64,000 bases of DNA from Myoxocephalus aenaeus. Taxonomy: Eukaryota > Chordata > Actinopteri > Perciformes > Cottidae. Shown here one piece after another: positions 14,201 through 25,400 of this stretch (position 1 is the stretch's first letter; every line of letters begins with the position of its first letter). A model generated the notes under the pieces. That model was not told where the DNA came from. It did no database searches and saw nothing but the letters and a program-made list of their open reading frames with translations. The DNA lies in NCBI GenBank assembly GCA_038501785.1, contig JBAMJR010000187.1, forward strand, positions 1 to 64,000, read 5' to 3'. The translations under genes were made by a program, and so were the position numbers.

Positions 14201-17200
14201 TTTCCATCCTCGGTGAAGGCGGAGACTCCATTAAGAGCTGAATTGTTCCTCTGACGTTCCCCTGAACATCTATTTCCTTTTGACACGTCTTCCTCTCACT
14301 GGAGGCATCGTGCAGACTTTGCATTGCTGTGCGAATATCGCCCCTCACAATTTCCTCTTTTTCAACTTCCTTCACTGCTTGCTTTGCCAGCTCCAGAGAT
14401 TTTAGTGTGGCCCTCAAATCTCCAGAAACTAAATCTTCAACAACAGCTTCAACTCGAGATGTTGATGATTTTTCAAGAGATCTTAGAGCCCCTTTGATAT
14501 TTCCCCGTATGATATCTGGCTTCTCCACCTCTTTGTATCGCTTTTGAGCCTTCTCCAGGCACTGCAGGGCTTTTGGTATGTTGCCTTTCACCACCTCCTC
14601 TTTCTCTACAATAACCGTTTGATTTGCTGATTCAGACAATAAATTTAAAGCAGCTTTCAAATTGCCTTTGACGATCTCCTCCGTTTGGAGTCTTTCCAAT
14701 GAGAGGGTTGGCTCTGACATGAACACCTTTACCGTGTTTTGAACATCACCAGGTATAACATCCTCCACTGTACGATCAATTTGCGTTGGATTACGGCCGA
14801 GGATGAGTTTAGTGCCCTTGATGTCACCTCCAAGGATCTTCTCTTTTTCTGCACTGTCAGGCTCAGTCTCATCAGGTCCTACGTGGAGCTGTTTAAGATA
14901 GTCAAGAGCCCCAGATTCGATGCATGTGGAATAAAAGTTGACATTTCCTTTTTCAGTCTCATCTATCCTTATCTTCAATGCCTGATCTGTCTTGTCTGAG
15001 ATGGACAGTCTTTGTAGAGCACTCTTTATATCCCCTCCTACAATGTCCACTTTTTCAACATCAACATTCTCTTGTTTATTGAGAAGAGAATATAATGTCA
15101 TCTGCACATCTCCTTTTTCGTCCTCCTGGATGAGTATTCCATGTTTTGCTGAACCGCTCTCATCAAAAAGGTTGTTTATAGCTTCCCGAATGTCACCTCG
15201 TAATATTTCCTCTCTTTCAATACTGCTGTCACTCTCTTGGTTGAATAGTTGATGCACCGTAGAACTGATATTACCCTTCTCTTCTGAATCTATGACTATC
15301 TGCTGCTCCTGTCTTTCCTGTCTGTTCAGCAGGTTCATCATAATTGTCTGCAGATCTCCCCTGATGACATCCTCTCTTTGAATTTCCGGAGCCTGCTTAT
15401 TCATTAGCTGGTATTTTGCCATCCTAACGTCGCCTATTTCATCAGCTTCAATGAGTATTCCCTTCGACTTTACCATTTTCTGACTATAAAGTTCCTCGAG
15501 AGTTCCTTTGACACTTTTACCCAGGATTTCAGTCTTCTCCATTTTCGTCTCATTAAAGTCATCGAATGGGGTTGTTTCAAATAACCACCTTGTTGTCTTT
15601 ACATCCGCTTTGGAAATCGCCTCTAGTGATGTGATGGCTGAACCTTCGTTCTCATCTACCTCTTTAATGTGATCAAGGGGGTTTTTCTCAAAGAGCCAGA
15701 CTGAATGTTTAACATCTCCCTTTTCAACCTCTTCTTTTTTAACCGTTTCAATCAGATTTTCAGAGCTCATGCTTCTTATTTTGTCAATGGACTGGGTTTC
15801 AAATCTCCATTTCGCAGACCTGACATCACCTTTTTGTATTTCACTCACATTAACCGTTCTAACAGATTCCTGCGATAGTGCGTCAGACTCAAAACGATCT
15901 TTGTTTATTCTAACATTGCCTCCCTGAATATCATTCACTGTTTTTATGAGAGTCTTATCTTCTTCAGAAATCCTGTCGAGTGGTTGTGTCTCAAATTTCC
16001 ACTTGGCAGAGGTGACATCTCCTTTTTGCACATCTTGTTGTGTGACAGATTTAATGATATAAATCTCATCACTGTCTTTGATAGTGTCAAGGGGCTTGGT
16101 TTCAAACTTCCAACAGGTTCCGACAACATCTCCTCGCTTTACTTCTTCACTTGTGACAGTGGTAACCTCGTGGTAAAGTCCCTCTTTGTCCTGAATGGCG
16201 TAAAGGGGCTGATTTTCAAACATCATGGTGTAATTTCTCACATTGCCCCTTTCATCTTCATCACGGACAATTTTTCGCATTTTCATTAGCTCTTTGTCCG
16301 TCTCCTGAATTTCATCTAAGGAGTAGGTCTCAAAAATGAAACGCCCTTGATCTACATCTCCTCCTTGTACATCATTCACTGTGCGGCTGCTCATGAATTC
16401 CTCTTGGCTATCGTGTATTGTATCTATTGATTGGTTTTCAAAGAGCCATTTGCAGTTCACTACGTTTCCTCTTTGTATGTCCTCAGTCTGAACTGTCTTG
16501 AGGTTTTGCATTACTTCCTCAGATGTAGAAGTCATAATATCAGATGTTTGGTTTTCAAAAATATACTTCATCCCAGACACGTCTCCAGACGCAATATCTA
16601 TCTCAGTGACGCGCTTGAAAGAGCCCGTCTCCTCCCCAGAAAGGTTCTCCAGTTTCTCTGTCTCAAACAGAAAACAAGCTGTCCTCACATCCTTTCCTCT
16701 AATGTCCTCTTGATTGACAGTGCATGTTTTTAGAATAGTCTGTGTCTCGTTGTGGATAGTATCGAGTGCTTGTGACTCAAAAAGCCATGTGCATGTTTTG
16801 ACATCTCCTTTTTGCATTTCTTCAGATTCATTTTCACCCTTTAACTCCGCTCTTTCATACAGGGCGTCCATTGGTTTTGTCTCAAATAGCCACTTGCAGG
16901 TTTTCACATCACCCTTCATGTGGTCAAGATTTGTTTTTGTCCCCATAACCTCTTCATCTTCAATATTACTGAAGTACTTAATACCATCAAGAGGTTGTGT
17001 TTCAAACAACCACTTCGCGGTTTTAACATCACCAGACTCTATTTCTTGTTTGGATATGCCCTTGATAATTTGGTATTTATCAATGCTTTCATCAAACTGG
17101 TCGATTGGTCGCGTTTCAAACATCCACTTGCACGTTGTTACATCTCCTTTCACGACCTCTTCCCGCCGCACTGTTTTCACCTCATGGAAGTGCCCTGAGC

Positions 17201-20200
17201 TGTCTTGCATGGCATACAATGAAGTAGACTCAAACAGGTTTGTATTTGCTTTCACAGAACCGGATGTTACACCCTCTATGAGAATCTTTTGAGATTCATC
17301 TCTCCAGTTTAAATCTGTGCTCTCAAACCTTTGCTTGTAGTTTGAGACGTCGACTCTATCAATTTCTTCCAGGTCAATCGTTCGGATGACTTCTTTTTTT
17401 TCCTGTCTGATCTGCTCCAGGGGTTGGCTTTCAAATCGCCACTTCTGATGTCTGACATCACCCTTCTCCTCATTAAGTGCAACTGTTTTTTTCAATTTGC
17501 CAACCTCTGCAAGCTCCTTCAACTCCTCAGCTGGAACTGTTTCAAAATATTGTCTGGCTGATCTCACGTTACCTGCAATAATGTCCTCTTTTGTCGGTAA
17601 CTGAGTATTTGAATCATCTTTTAAAGTATCCATTGGCTTGGTCTCAAATGCCCAGCAGTTCTTGCGAACATCTGCCCTGCAGCTTGTGCCATCCTCCTGT
17701 GTGAGGTCGTCCTCAACATTTACAGTGCGAGTAACCTCTTTCTTCTCCTCCCTTATGTGCTCTAGTGATTGACTCTCAAAGCGCCATTTTTGGTGTCTCA
17801 CATCTCCTTTCATTTCTTCATTTATTGTTGCCTTTTGAAGTTTTCCAACCTCAGGGTCAGTTTTCCTCTCTGCTTGAGGGCTGCTTTCAAAAAAGTGCCT
17901 CGCAGATCTAACATTGCCCCCGATAATTTCTTCAATAGACTGGGGTCTTGCATTGGAGTCAGCCTTCAGATAATCCATTGGCTGGGTTTCAAACACTAAG
18001 CAGTGCTTACGCACATCAGCTCCAGTAACCTCTTTCTTCTCATTTTTTGAGCTTTCCCACTCATTGAGAGAATCTAATGTCTTTATCTCAAACAACCACC
18101 TACCCCAGTCTCCCTTATTGCTGTCCTCCATGGAAAGACTACAAACAAGTTTCAAAGATGTTGATTCTGTGTTTGTCATGTCCAGGGGTTGGGTATCGAA
18201 AAGCCAACGTGACGCAATGGAGTTCTCCAATTCACTTTCAATTTTACGCACAGACTTAATCTCCAGCATTTGGCTCGATTGTCCCATGATGATGCATTTA
18301 AACTGAGTGTCAAACGTACTCGTAACAGTTTTCACTTCTCCATGGATTTCCTCTAACACTGACCTCAGGCTCAACAGGTGGCTCTCGTCAATGGTCTCAG
18401 TATGACCAAGGCTTTCCATGTACTTGTTGTCAATCATATAAATAGTAGCATTTCCATCCTCCTCTGTGAACACAATCTCTTTTGTTAAATCCTCCTCCTT
18501 ATGCATTTTATTTAGAGTGTCCATTGTCTGGGTTTCAAACAACCAAGCAGCAGCACGGACATCTCCTTTATCAAATTTGTTGAATTTGTTTTTATATTCT
18601 GTTGAGTTGATATTGTCTGAACTCAGCTCATCCATTGGCTTGGTCTCAAACATCCAAGCTGTATGTCTCACATCTTTTCCAAGAATCATTTCTTGGTCAG
18701 TTATTTTGTTGTTGTCATCATCCTTTTCAGGAGTTTCATCCTTAATGGAGTCCAGTGGCTTATTTTCAAACATCCATCGCATTGCCTGCACCTCCCCAGG
18801 GAGAATCTCCTCCCATTCCATGTATTCTTCATCGTTGATATCATCGGGACTACCATCATCCTCCTCATACACGTACTCCTGGTTCTCTAACTGGTTGTTC
18901 TCAGTTTCAGTGTAATCATTGTAGTATTCCTTTTCTATATTCTTACGAACCTCAGGATGAATGTGCTTGTAAAGACGTTTCAGCTCATACATACTCCTCT
19001 GCTTGCAGTAAGCTTCTTTGTTGAGTGGGTATTTGGAGGGGTTTGCCGGTTCTGGAGGCTCAGGTGAGTAATGGCACGCCGGAATATTTTCATCCTCTGG
19101 TGGCATTTCTAGTAAATCTGGAGGCGGGGGTGGAAGATAGTCCAAATCCTCAAGTGGTGGGGGTGGAAAGTCCTCATAATCCAATACTTCAGCCAATGTG
19201 TCTTCTGCTGCCTCATTAGCGGATGCTTCATACACCTTACTAGTCACAGTGTTGTTTTGTGTCACATTTGAGGACCATTTAGCTCGATTGATATCACGTC
19301 CAATCTTTTTAAGGAACAAAAATAATATAGTGGTGAATAACAATACATCCATTTTATTACCCAATAACAATTCTATGCATAATACATTTGCTAATTGCTA
19401 CCTTTTCAACACTTACTAATACATTGTACAAATGTTATCATGAAACATAAATAAACTCACATACCATAAAAAAATTTTTTTAGCCACAAATTAATAAATC
19501 TACGAGTTATATAATCCTTAAAAATCTTATGAAGTCAAATACCATGAATAATATTCATGGTTTGCATATTTTAAGCAGTAGCAATTTGGTAAATTTAAAT
19601 TCTGTTTTTACCTCTCTATATAGAAATGTCATTGTAGGAGTCTGCCATTCCTGCGCTGGATTCAAATTGCCCTCACACACGGGATTCACAGGAAATGATG
19701 CATGTATGTTTGCTGTAGTATTTAACAATACTTGCTGTTAGCACCAGTAACCACAAGTGTCGCCAAATCAACCCAGACTTAATCTTAAGGATGGCAACTT
19801 TAATTAATATACTATATTTAATCTCAAATTATTATCCTAAATTAAATATTCTGTCTTTTCATATTTTAGTACTTACTGCTTAACTTAAGTGACATGTAAA
19901 TACTTACTTTAATTGGTTTGTGTGGAGCAGCCTCTTCTATTGTTTTCTCAAAGTGTTCCCTTAGTTCTTTTGTAGTGTACCTGGGAAACTCCTCTTCTAA
20001 AGGTCAGCACAGAAACAAGTATAAAGGCAGACCTTAAATTAGTCAGGCAATGACAGCATATGTGACAGAGAATACAAATAGCAAAACAACATCCTACCTG
20101 TTTCGATTTGATGGTTTTCAAAACTGGATGCAAAGTCACTGTCATTGTAAGATACCTAAAGAATAAAAAATAAAAAAATGGAAAAAAGACATTGATGATA

Positions 20201-21325
20201 AAAAAAAGTGAAATACAGAAATTCCCCATTTACTTACGAATACTACACATTTTCCATTACATCAGTATATGTGATGTTTTTTTTCGAGCTATCAGAGACT
20301 TCCCCAAAAACATGAATGACACAAATATGATTTATTGATTACAATTACTCCCAGTTTTACCTAACAAGGCACTCAAAGTGTTTAGCATTAGCAAAATGTT
20401 ATCCTTCTGCCTGCAGGAACAGTGACAGAAAAAGGGAAGTACCATCGCTTCTTGGTTGAAATTTAGCTGCTGGCTGCCTGGGACGACCTGCCTGCTGCTG
20501 CTTGACATCGTCACCTCAGAGTTGGACATTTCCTGTGAAGATGAAGACAGTGATTATCAAACATATTGAACAATGTGTGCATGCTACACAAACACAGAGA
20601 TACATCTCTCAGTCTCACTTCACCACATTGCCCGACGCCACAGATAAATTTACTCCACTCAAATTTACTTCACCAGCCAAAGCTTAAAATTACACAACTG
20701 AATACCATGGAGAGAACATGCTGGACCAGATTGCTCAGGGCAGTTTGAAATGACTAATCACAGATGGAGGCATGATGACAAATAATGTGTCAAGCTGTTC
20801 ACTCAGACCACCATAGTAAAATATAAAATGTTATTCTTTTCCATTTCTTTGGGAAGTTTCTCTCTGAATGGAGCTGCGATATAAGTGTTGTAAAAGCACC
20901 CTGAAGGTTTTCCTGGAAGCTGTTAGAAATGTCAAGTAATGTCTGTGACTTAAACCCACACACTTTGCTACAAACCTCCACATTGGTGCAAGGTTTAATA
21001 AGAGCCTTAGTGTTAATATTCAGCCTAAATGTTGTATTTTACTTGCAAAGGTCTCCATGCAGTCACACAATTCTAAATTTAAAGGTACATGATGGAAACA
21101 GGCTCAGGTCAGAAGAAACATTCCCATCATTCACCACAGCCATCTCTTTCATGCTCTCAGCCTCATGAATGGATATACTGTGTTCTGCTTCTGTACCTGC
21201 ACAGTTCTGTGATGAAAATGGAACTGGGTTACATTGTGTGATGTTGCAGTTTCCTGGGTCTCAAATTGTTTCCTCACACTGGCAAGTCCCCCGGGCAGGG
21301 AACAAATCTCCGACTCTTCCATGAC
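7874..21325 (-). CDS. xirp2: xirp2, Xin actin-binding repeat-containing protein 2 (gene span of supported coding exons)
   Basis: Supported minus-strand exons, in transcript order: 21325-21197, 20532-20488, 20155-20098, 19996-19908, 19304-9827, 8569-8439, 8285-7874. XIRP2 binds and cross-links actin filaments through Xin repeats. It works at intercalated discs and myotendinous junctions of striated muscle, and in mammals also in hair-cell stereocilia. Seen here: dozens of GDV-(K/R)-x-x-x-W-x-FET-x-PLD type repeats, a N-terminal proline motif, and a C-terminal LIM domain. A protein of more than 3,100 residues with a LIM exon fits XIRP2; XIRP1 is much shorter. All internal junctions keep frame except giant exon to LIM exon, which shifts by one nucleotide (see the exon entries). 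The first exon and promoter are not located. Teleosts often carry two copies (a/b), and which one this is cannot be told. Confidence 0.93.
8439..8569 (-). CDS. xirp2: xirp2 LIM exon, first half of LIM domain; readable in two frames
   Basis: Acceptor ...TTTCAAACAG at 8571-8570, donor AG|GTAAAT at 8439/8438; 131 nt. In frame 1 (phase 0 from GTT) it encodes the first zinc finger and most of the second of a LIM domain: C-x2-C, then H-x2-C, then C-x2-C, ending in ...GNKL-S with the next exon. This frame is reached from the exon ending at 19908 (phase 0), that is, when the giant exon is skipped. From the giant exon (phase 1) the frame shifts: the reading starts G-S-S-S-T-V and stops at TAA 8480-8478 after 30 codons. 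Both frames are open over 8478-8569. Known: short XIRP2 isoforms without Xin repeats but with a LIM domain are reported in mammals. Inferred: the same switch operates here. Confidence 0.9.
9827..19304 (-). CDS. xirp2: xirp2 giant Xin-repeat exon (3,159 codons plus 1 nt)
   Basis: One open frame of 9,478 nt. The open frame runs further 5' to 19370, but those 22 residues read through intron. The acceptor AG at 19306-19305 gives the start I-G-R-D-I-N-R, which continues the upstream exon's ...P-I-K. Numbering from 19370: proline motifs FPPPP (68-72) and LPPPPP near 79; a conserved helix-like YELKRLYKHIHPEVRKN segment; Xin repeats from about 190 to 1270; a second array of repeats lacking the W-x-FE core to about 1765; a second proline-rich cluster near 1898-1955; long Lys/Ser/Thr/Gln-rich disordered sequence with a basic KKKKKSKKSK run near 2415; PSPT-rich segments near 2700; and a C-terminal conserved block with FQKTWTESESVFKSLGY near 3143. 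The donor is TCTG|GTAAAT at 9827/9826. Failing to splice there ends the protein four codons on. Confidence 0.95.
19908..19996 (-). CDS. xirp2: xirp2 coding exon (EEFPRYTTKELREHFEKTIEE)
   Basis: 89 nt, too short to show as a long ORF. Acceptor GACCTTTAG at 19998-19997; donor AAA|GTAAGT at 19908/19907 (near consensus). The first two bases finish a Glu codon begun in the previous exon. The peptide has the pattern FP-x-[YFV]-[ST]-T-[KR]-x-L-[RK]-x-x-FE-K, characteristic of the XIRP/EPLIN family segment just upstream of the Xin repeats. It ends in phase 0, which makes it compatible with both the giant exon (I-G-R-D) and the LIM exon (V-R-V-P). It is therefore the branch point of the two isoforms. 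Confidence 0.88.
20098..20155 (-). CDS. xirp2: xirp2 small coding exon (VSYNDSDFASSFENHQIET)
   Basis: 58 nt between acceptor TATTCTTTAG (20157-20156) and donor ACAG|GTAGGA (20098/20097). It encodes 19 residues plus one base, and that base joins AA of the next exon to make GAA (Glu). The peptide is acidic and is followed in frame by E-E-F-P, matching the usual acidic lead-in to the FP-x-[FYV]-[ST]-T motif of XIRP2. Confidence 0.8.
20488..20532 (-). CDS. xirp2: xirp2 small coding exon (EMSNSEVTMSSSSRQ)
   Basis: Acceptor ATCTTCACAG at 20534-20533. The proposed donor CAG|GTCGTC at 20488/20487 gives 45 nt, phase 0 at both ends. The peptide resembles the Q-E-M-A-R-N-E segment of mammalian XIRP2 in placement and composition. 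An alternative donor further 3' (ATG|GTACTT, also phase 0) would add about 17 residues. Neither donor is strong, so the 3' boundary is the weak part of this call. Confidence 0.62.
21197..21325 (-). CDS. xirp2: xirp2 N-terminal coding exon (MEESEICSLPGGLASVRKQFE)
   Basis: 129 nt, phase 0 at both ends; acceptor CTTCATTAG (21327-21326), donor GTGCAG|GTACAG (21197/21196). The M-E-E-S-E-I-C-S-L-P-G-G-L-A segment is nearly identical in pattern to the conserved MEESE-x-C-x-x-PGGLA-x-V-[KR]-KQFE block of XIRP2 and the related EPLIN (LIMA1) family, so exon identity is secure. If the upstream exon is not joined in frame, the ATG at codon 2 of this exon (21322-21320) is a natural translation start. Confidence 0.88.
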
Positions 21326-21540
21326 CTAATGAAGCAGGAAATATCATTAGCTGGCTCCATTTCTACATGCCCAGAAATCAAACTGGTGCTTAATAAGGCT
21401 ACACTTTAGTGCAAGCCTGCCGTCAAATGTGGTGCAGCTAGTGCTTCGTGTGGATCACTCTCTCACATACACAAACGCTCATAATATGCTGTAATAGATT
21501 CAGATCTACATAAGGAACTGTGAGAGCTCTTTCAACATAC

Positions 21541-21775
21541 AGCCAACAATATCCCATGTTTTCTGCAGCCTTCCTCTGTATTCTGTAGTAGAAACATGTC
21601 CATGCACAAACTACAGTACCCTGCAGCGCTGGAGGTGGTGTCTACTCGCTTGGAGACAGCTGGCTGGTACACGGCCTCACAGTTGGTCAGTGGGATGACC
21701 TCTGAGCCCACAGAGAGAATCCGGTTCCTCTGGTTTATATCTCTTTCAGGAAGTCCTGCCCTGGTTCAACCTGCG
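21541..21775 (-). CDS. xirp2: candidate further 5' xirp2 exon, boundaries unresolved
   Basis: On the minus strand an open frame reads ...ILSVGSEVIPLTNCEAV then YQPAVSKRVDTTSSAA. The YQ-x-AVS-[KR] core resembles the segment that precedes MEESE in mammalian XIRP2. The best local donor, GCAGG|GTACTG at 21620/21619, leaves phase 2 and does not fit the phase-0 exon at 21325. A weaker donor, GGCT|GTATGT at 21541/21540, keeps phase 0 but adds about 27 residues. The 5' end is also unsure: two AG acceptors occur near 21770-21785. It could be an alternative first exon whose frame is not used. Confidence 0.45.
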
Positions 21776-21836
21776 CTGCCTGCAGCTATGTCACAAATAA
21801 CCATTAAATTTTTCAATACAATGCTTCTATGTGTTA

Positions 21837-22485
21837 TTAAAGGAACAGTTTGTAAGTTTTAGTGGCATCTAGTGGTTTGTGGTACTAAATACCCCTCAGC
21901 TCATCCCTCCCTTCCCAAGCATGTTGGAGAACTATGGCCTCGAGGTATGGATAGGTATCTTTAGGATTTTAGTACAACTTATCAATACTCTTATTTATGA
22001 CAAAATAGTTGCTTTTAAAAACATATATAGAATATTAAAAACAAATCAATTCCAGCGGAGAAGTTTACAAAAAAAAGCTTGCAGCGTAATAATAAATGAC
22101 ATCAAAACTTTACGATCTTTTAATAAAAAACACCAGTAACGTTGAGGCTTATCAACACTACGATCTTTAATAATTTAGCATTGTGGCCAATTAATACAGA
22201 GTTTGGGAATGCATCCCAACCTTCATATAACGTGAATAGGTAACATCGGTAAAACCAGTGTTGTTTCTGGGCTGCTGTAGAAACATGCAAGACTACCTGG
22301 AAGAGGACCTGAAGAGGACCTGCTTCCCAGGTAGATATACATGGCTTTTTATAAACTAAGGAAAACATAACGATTCTTAGTTTCAGGTGTTTATACACTG
22401 ATTAAAATATAGTTATGAATATTCTATTAAATTATATTGTATTCTGCCAATACATCCCCCTAAATGTTACACACTGTTCCTTTAA
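21837..22485. mobile_element. non-autonomous DNA element with terminal inverted repeats
   Basis: The left end TTAAAGGAACAGTTTGTAA is mirrored at the right end by the complement of TTACACACTGTTCCTTTAA, with similarity continuing to about 37 bp (TTTAG-x-GG-x-AT). The ends are bounded by TTAA on both sides, which would suit a TTAA target duplication, although the TTAA could be part of the inverted repeat. The 649-bp interior has no coding capacity. The end sequence resembles a very common teleost repeat. Confidence 0.75.
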
Positions 22486-25400
22486 GTATCATCCAGTTAT
22501 AAAGAGGTATCATACCTACTGGAGTGAACACATGCAACTAAACTGCACTGCTAAGGGGGTCAGACAACTTTTATGTTTGTGGCGTTGTTTTGTTTTTAAA
22601 GCCAGATTAGGGGCAAGTACATATATTTTATCTTTTAACAATATAAGCCTGGTTTAGTATGTTCCAGTATACTACACATTACATGGCCCATATGGTGATT
22701 ATTCTATATGTATTATAATAAACACTCAAAAGCATTCAAAACATTTAGATTTTTGAGTACATTTTGCGATGTTTGGTCAGGTAAAAATATTGACTAAGAC
22801 TTTGAAATTCAAGCCACAGTAAGCTTTGAAGGTGGTACCATAGTGCAGGTTGTGAATTTGTGAGTGATGCCTTTTGTGTCATTTAAAGTGATCTACAATC
22901 CTAACCAACAACACACCTGCCTCCTGACATTCAGTTACTCACAGGATGTACAGTATGTATAATTCTATTTCAGTTATATGCAGTTATTGTATCATGATGT
23001 GAAGTGAGTTTGGTCCATGCTTAATGTGGAAGCATTTAGAGACAAATGATGACCCACAATTCTTATTTACTAACAGTGTACAGGGGTTTGATGTCTCCTT
23101 GAAATGGTCCCTAAAGATGACTTACATAAAGGCCATGTTACCACTCATATTTGGTCAATAAAGGGATTGATTGTAATCAGCATAAACATGTATTATGGGG
23201 TTTAAGGGATCATCCAGCAAGTGATATTAGCAGTCATTATGATCTTTCCTTTTAATTTTAGGCATATTTAGAAGTTATGTCTGGAATTGCATCAGTCAAC
23301 AGTTCAGAACCAAAGGAACATTATTGTTAACCTGCACGGTATTGCAATTGGCTAGTTAACTCTCAATGTGATAGTTAACTCTTCCAACTGTTGTCTATGG
23401 TTGCCAATTCAATTAACTTGTGGATTTAATTATGCTGATGAAAATAAGAGGATGAGATAGGAATACAGACTGTTTTGATGTTTAAAAAAAGAGCAGCATC
23501 AAAATAAGACTATCCATTACTCTGACCCTAATGGCATTAAAAAAAAAAAATCTGCTCTCTGGTCTATTAGCACTTGAAGCCATCCAACTCACTGTAATAT
23601 CAAGAATAATGTCAGCAGAGCTGCCAGGCTGGGGACATTAAATAATATTTCACATCTTTAATATCATTTCTGGCAGCAAAGGACAGATTTAATCACTGAA
23701 TACAATTTTTCTAAGTATTGAAAACTCAATAAATGAAAAGACTCAAAAAAGATCAAATAATTTTTTTAATCAGTCCTTTGAGTTACAGACAGCTGGAAGT
23801 GATAAGCTATTTCATTATTAAGTAAGCTAAATAGTGGGTTCGAGAAACTGAAATTGTACCCCATTAATGCTGCTCTCTAAAAATATTTGTGTATTGCACT
23901 GTTGTTGCTTTCTATTGGCATATTTGGATTTGTATCCTACCAGTCCTCTTTGGTCTATTTTAACCTTGGAGAATGGTAAGTATGTTTGTTACATACATAG
24001 CTCTTTAAATGAGAGAATTTTAGTTACATATTTTAGTTCAAATATTGACTTGGAGTGAAACTTGAGTGGACAATTCTACACTGCAGCATATTAAAGGTAA
24101 GGAAGAGATTAATTTATAGACTGTAAATTGTTGTTGTAGGAAATGAAATTGTTGGCAAAAAGAAATCTGTCAACAGTCTGAGGCTATCTCATGACACGTT
24201 AAGTTGGGCTGAGAGCTCAAATAACAAGAAAGTGAAGTAATCTAGGCGCCATGTACTTGCAAAAATAAATCACGCCTATTTTAAACTTAACCATGAAGGG
24301 TCGTGTTTCTCTGTGAAATATAGAGGAAAGCTGGTAGGTTAAAGCTTTCCTTTCTTTTCGATTTTCTGATCATTTTGTGTTCGTGCCTTTTTTGTGATTA
24401 CTCTGCAGTATTCCTCTTGCCCGACGACGTAGCAACTAGAAGTACTGGCCTTGGTACAAACAGCTCCATCTATTTGGGAATTACTTAGTAAACATCTAAT
24501 CTCTTCTAAAGCTAAGACTCCAGAGTTAATTTAGTATTTTAGGCCTGGTATAAGATTAATATTTTGCCTCAGTATTCAGTATTTTGAATGGAAGTGCACT
24601 CAACACGAGGACAGTGTTAATTGAGTGCAATCAAGAACTCAGTGCCAGCTCTTCATGTTTTTTTCTGCATATACTATAAAAGGTGATTTTAAAATGCATT
24701 ACTGTTTATGCGTGGAAAATGATTAACATAAAAACATCATTTAAAAAGCCAAAAGTATTCATATACTTATCACCTACCAGGTAAGGAGGAATAAAGGATA
24801 AAAAATATGAGCTCAGCATGTGAAAATCCCACTTGAAGGCCACTGCACCCCCGACCTGCAGGGTTGTTCCAAGCCAAAAGCAAATCCCAGTCAGTGTCGG
24901 AGACCAGCTCCAGTACTATGTGTTCACCTCTGTCCAACTAGCAGACAGTGGCAGCTGATTTTATTTTAGACCCTCCGCCCACTTGCAAAAGATGGGCCTG
25001 GGGTGTGTTTTTTTTAGAGAGCGAGACTTCCATACCTCCCATGTCAAGTCCCAAGAAAATCCATATGGAAATACTTCCTGTGACTACTGCAGGCGCTTGT
25101 GTACTAATAAATCAGGTCACCCTGGTTTCATCATCAGAGTGCACCGCATACTCCAGCAGCTGTTACCGCCTGTCATTATATGCCAAATTATGCACAAACA
25201 AATCCACAACAAATACTATGAAGTAGATGTCGGGCAGGTGTGAATTCAAATGACAGTAAACGGTGGTGAAATGTGCACTGTGCTTTGCTGAAATGGGGTC
25301 AGTGATGTAATGGAGAGTTGGGTTTAGGGGGTCGTAAATACGGCAAAAGACACCTCTGAGTGTGGAAGAGCTAGCCAGCTCATCTTGTTTGGCCCAGTTG

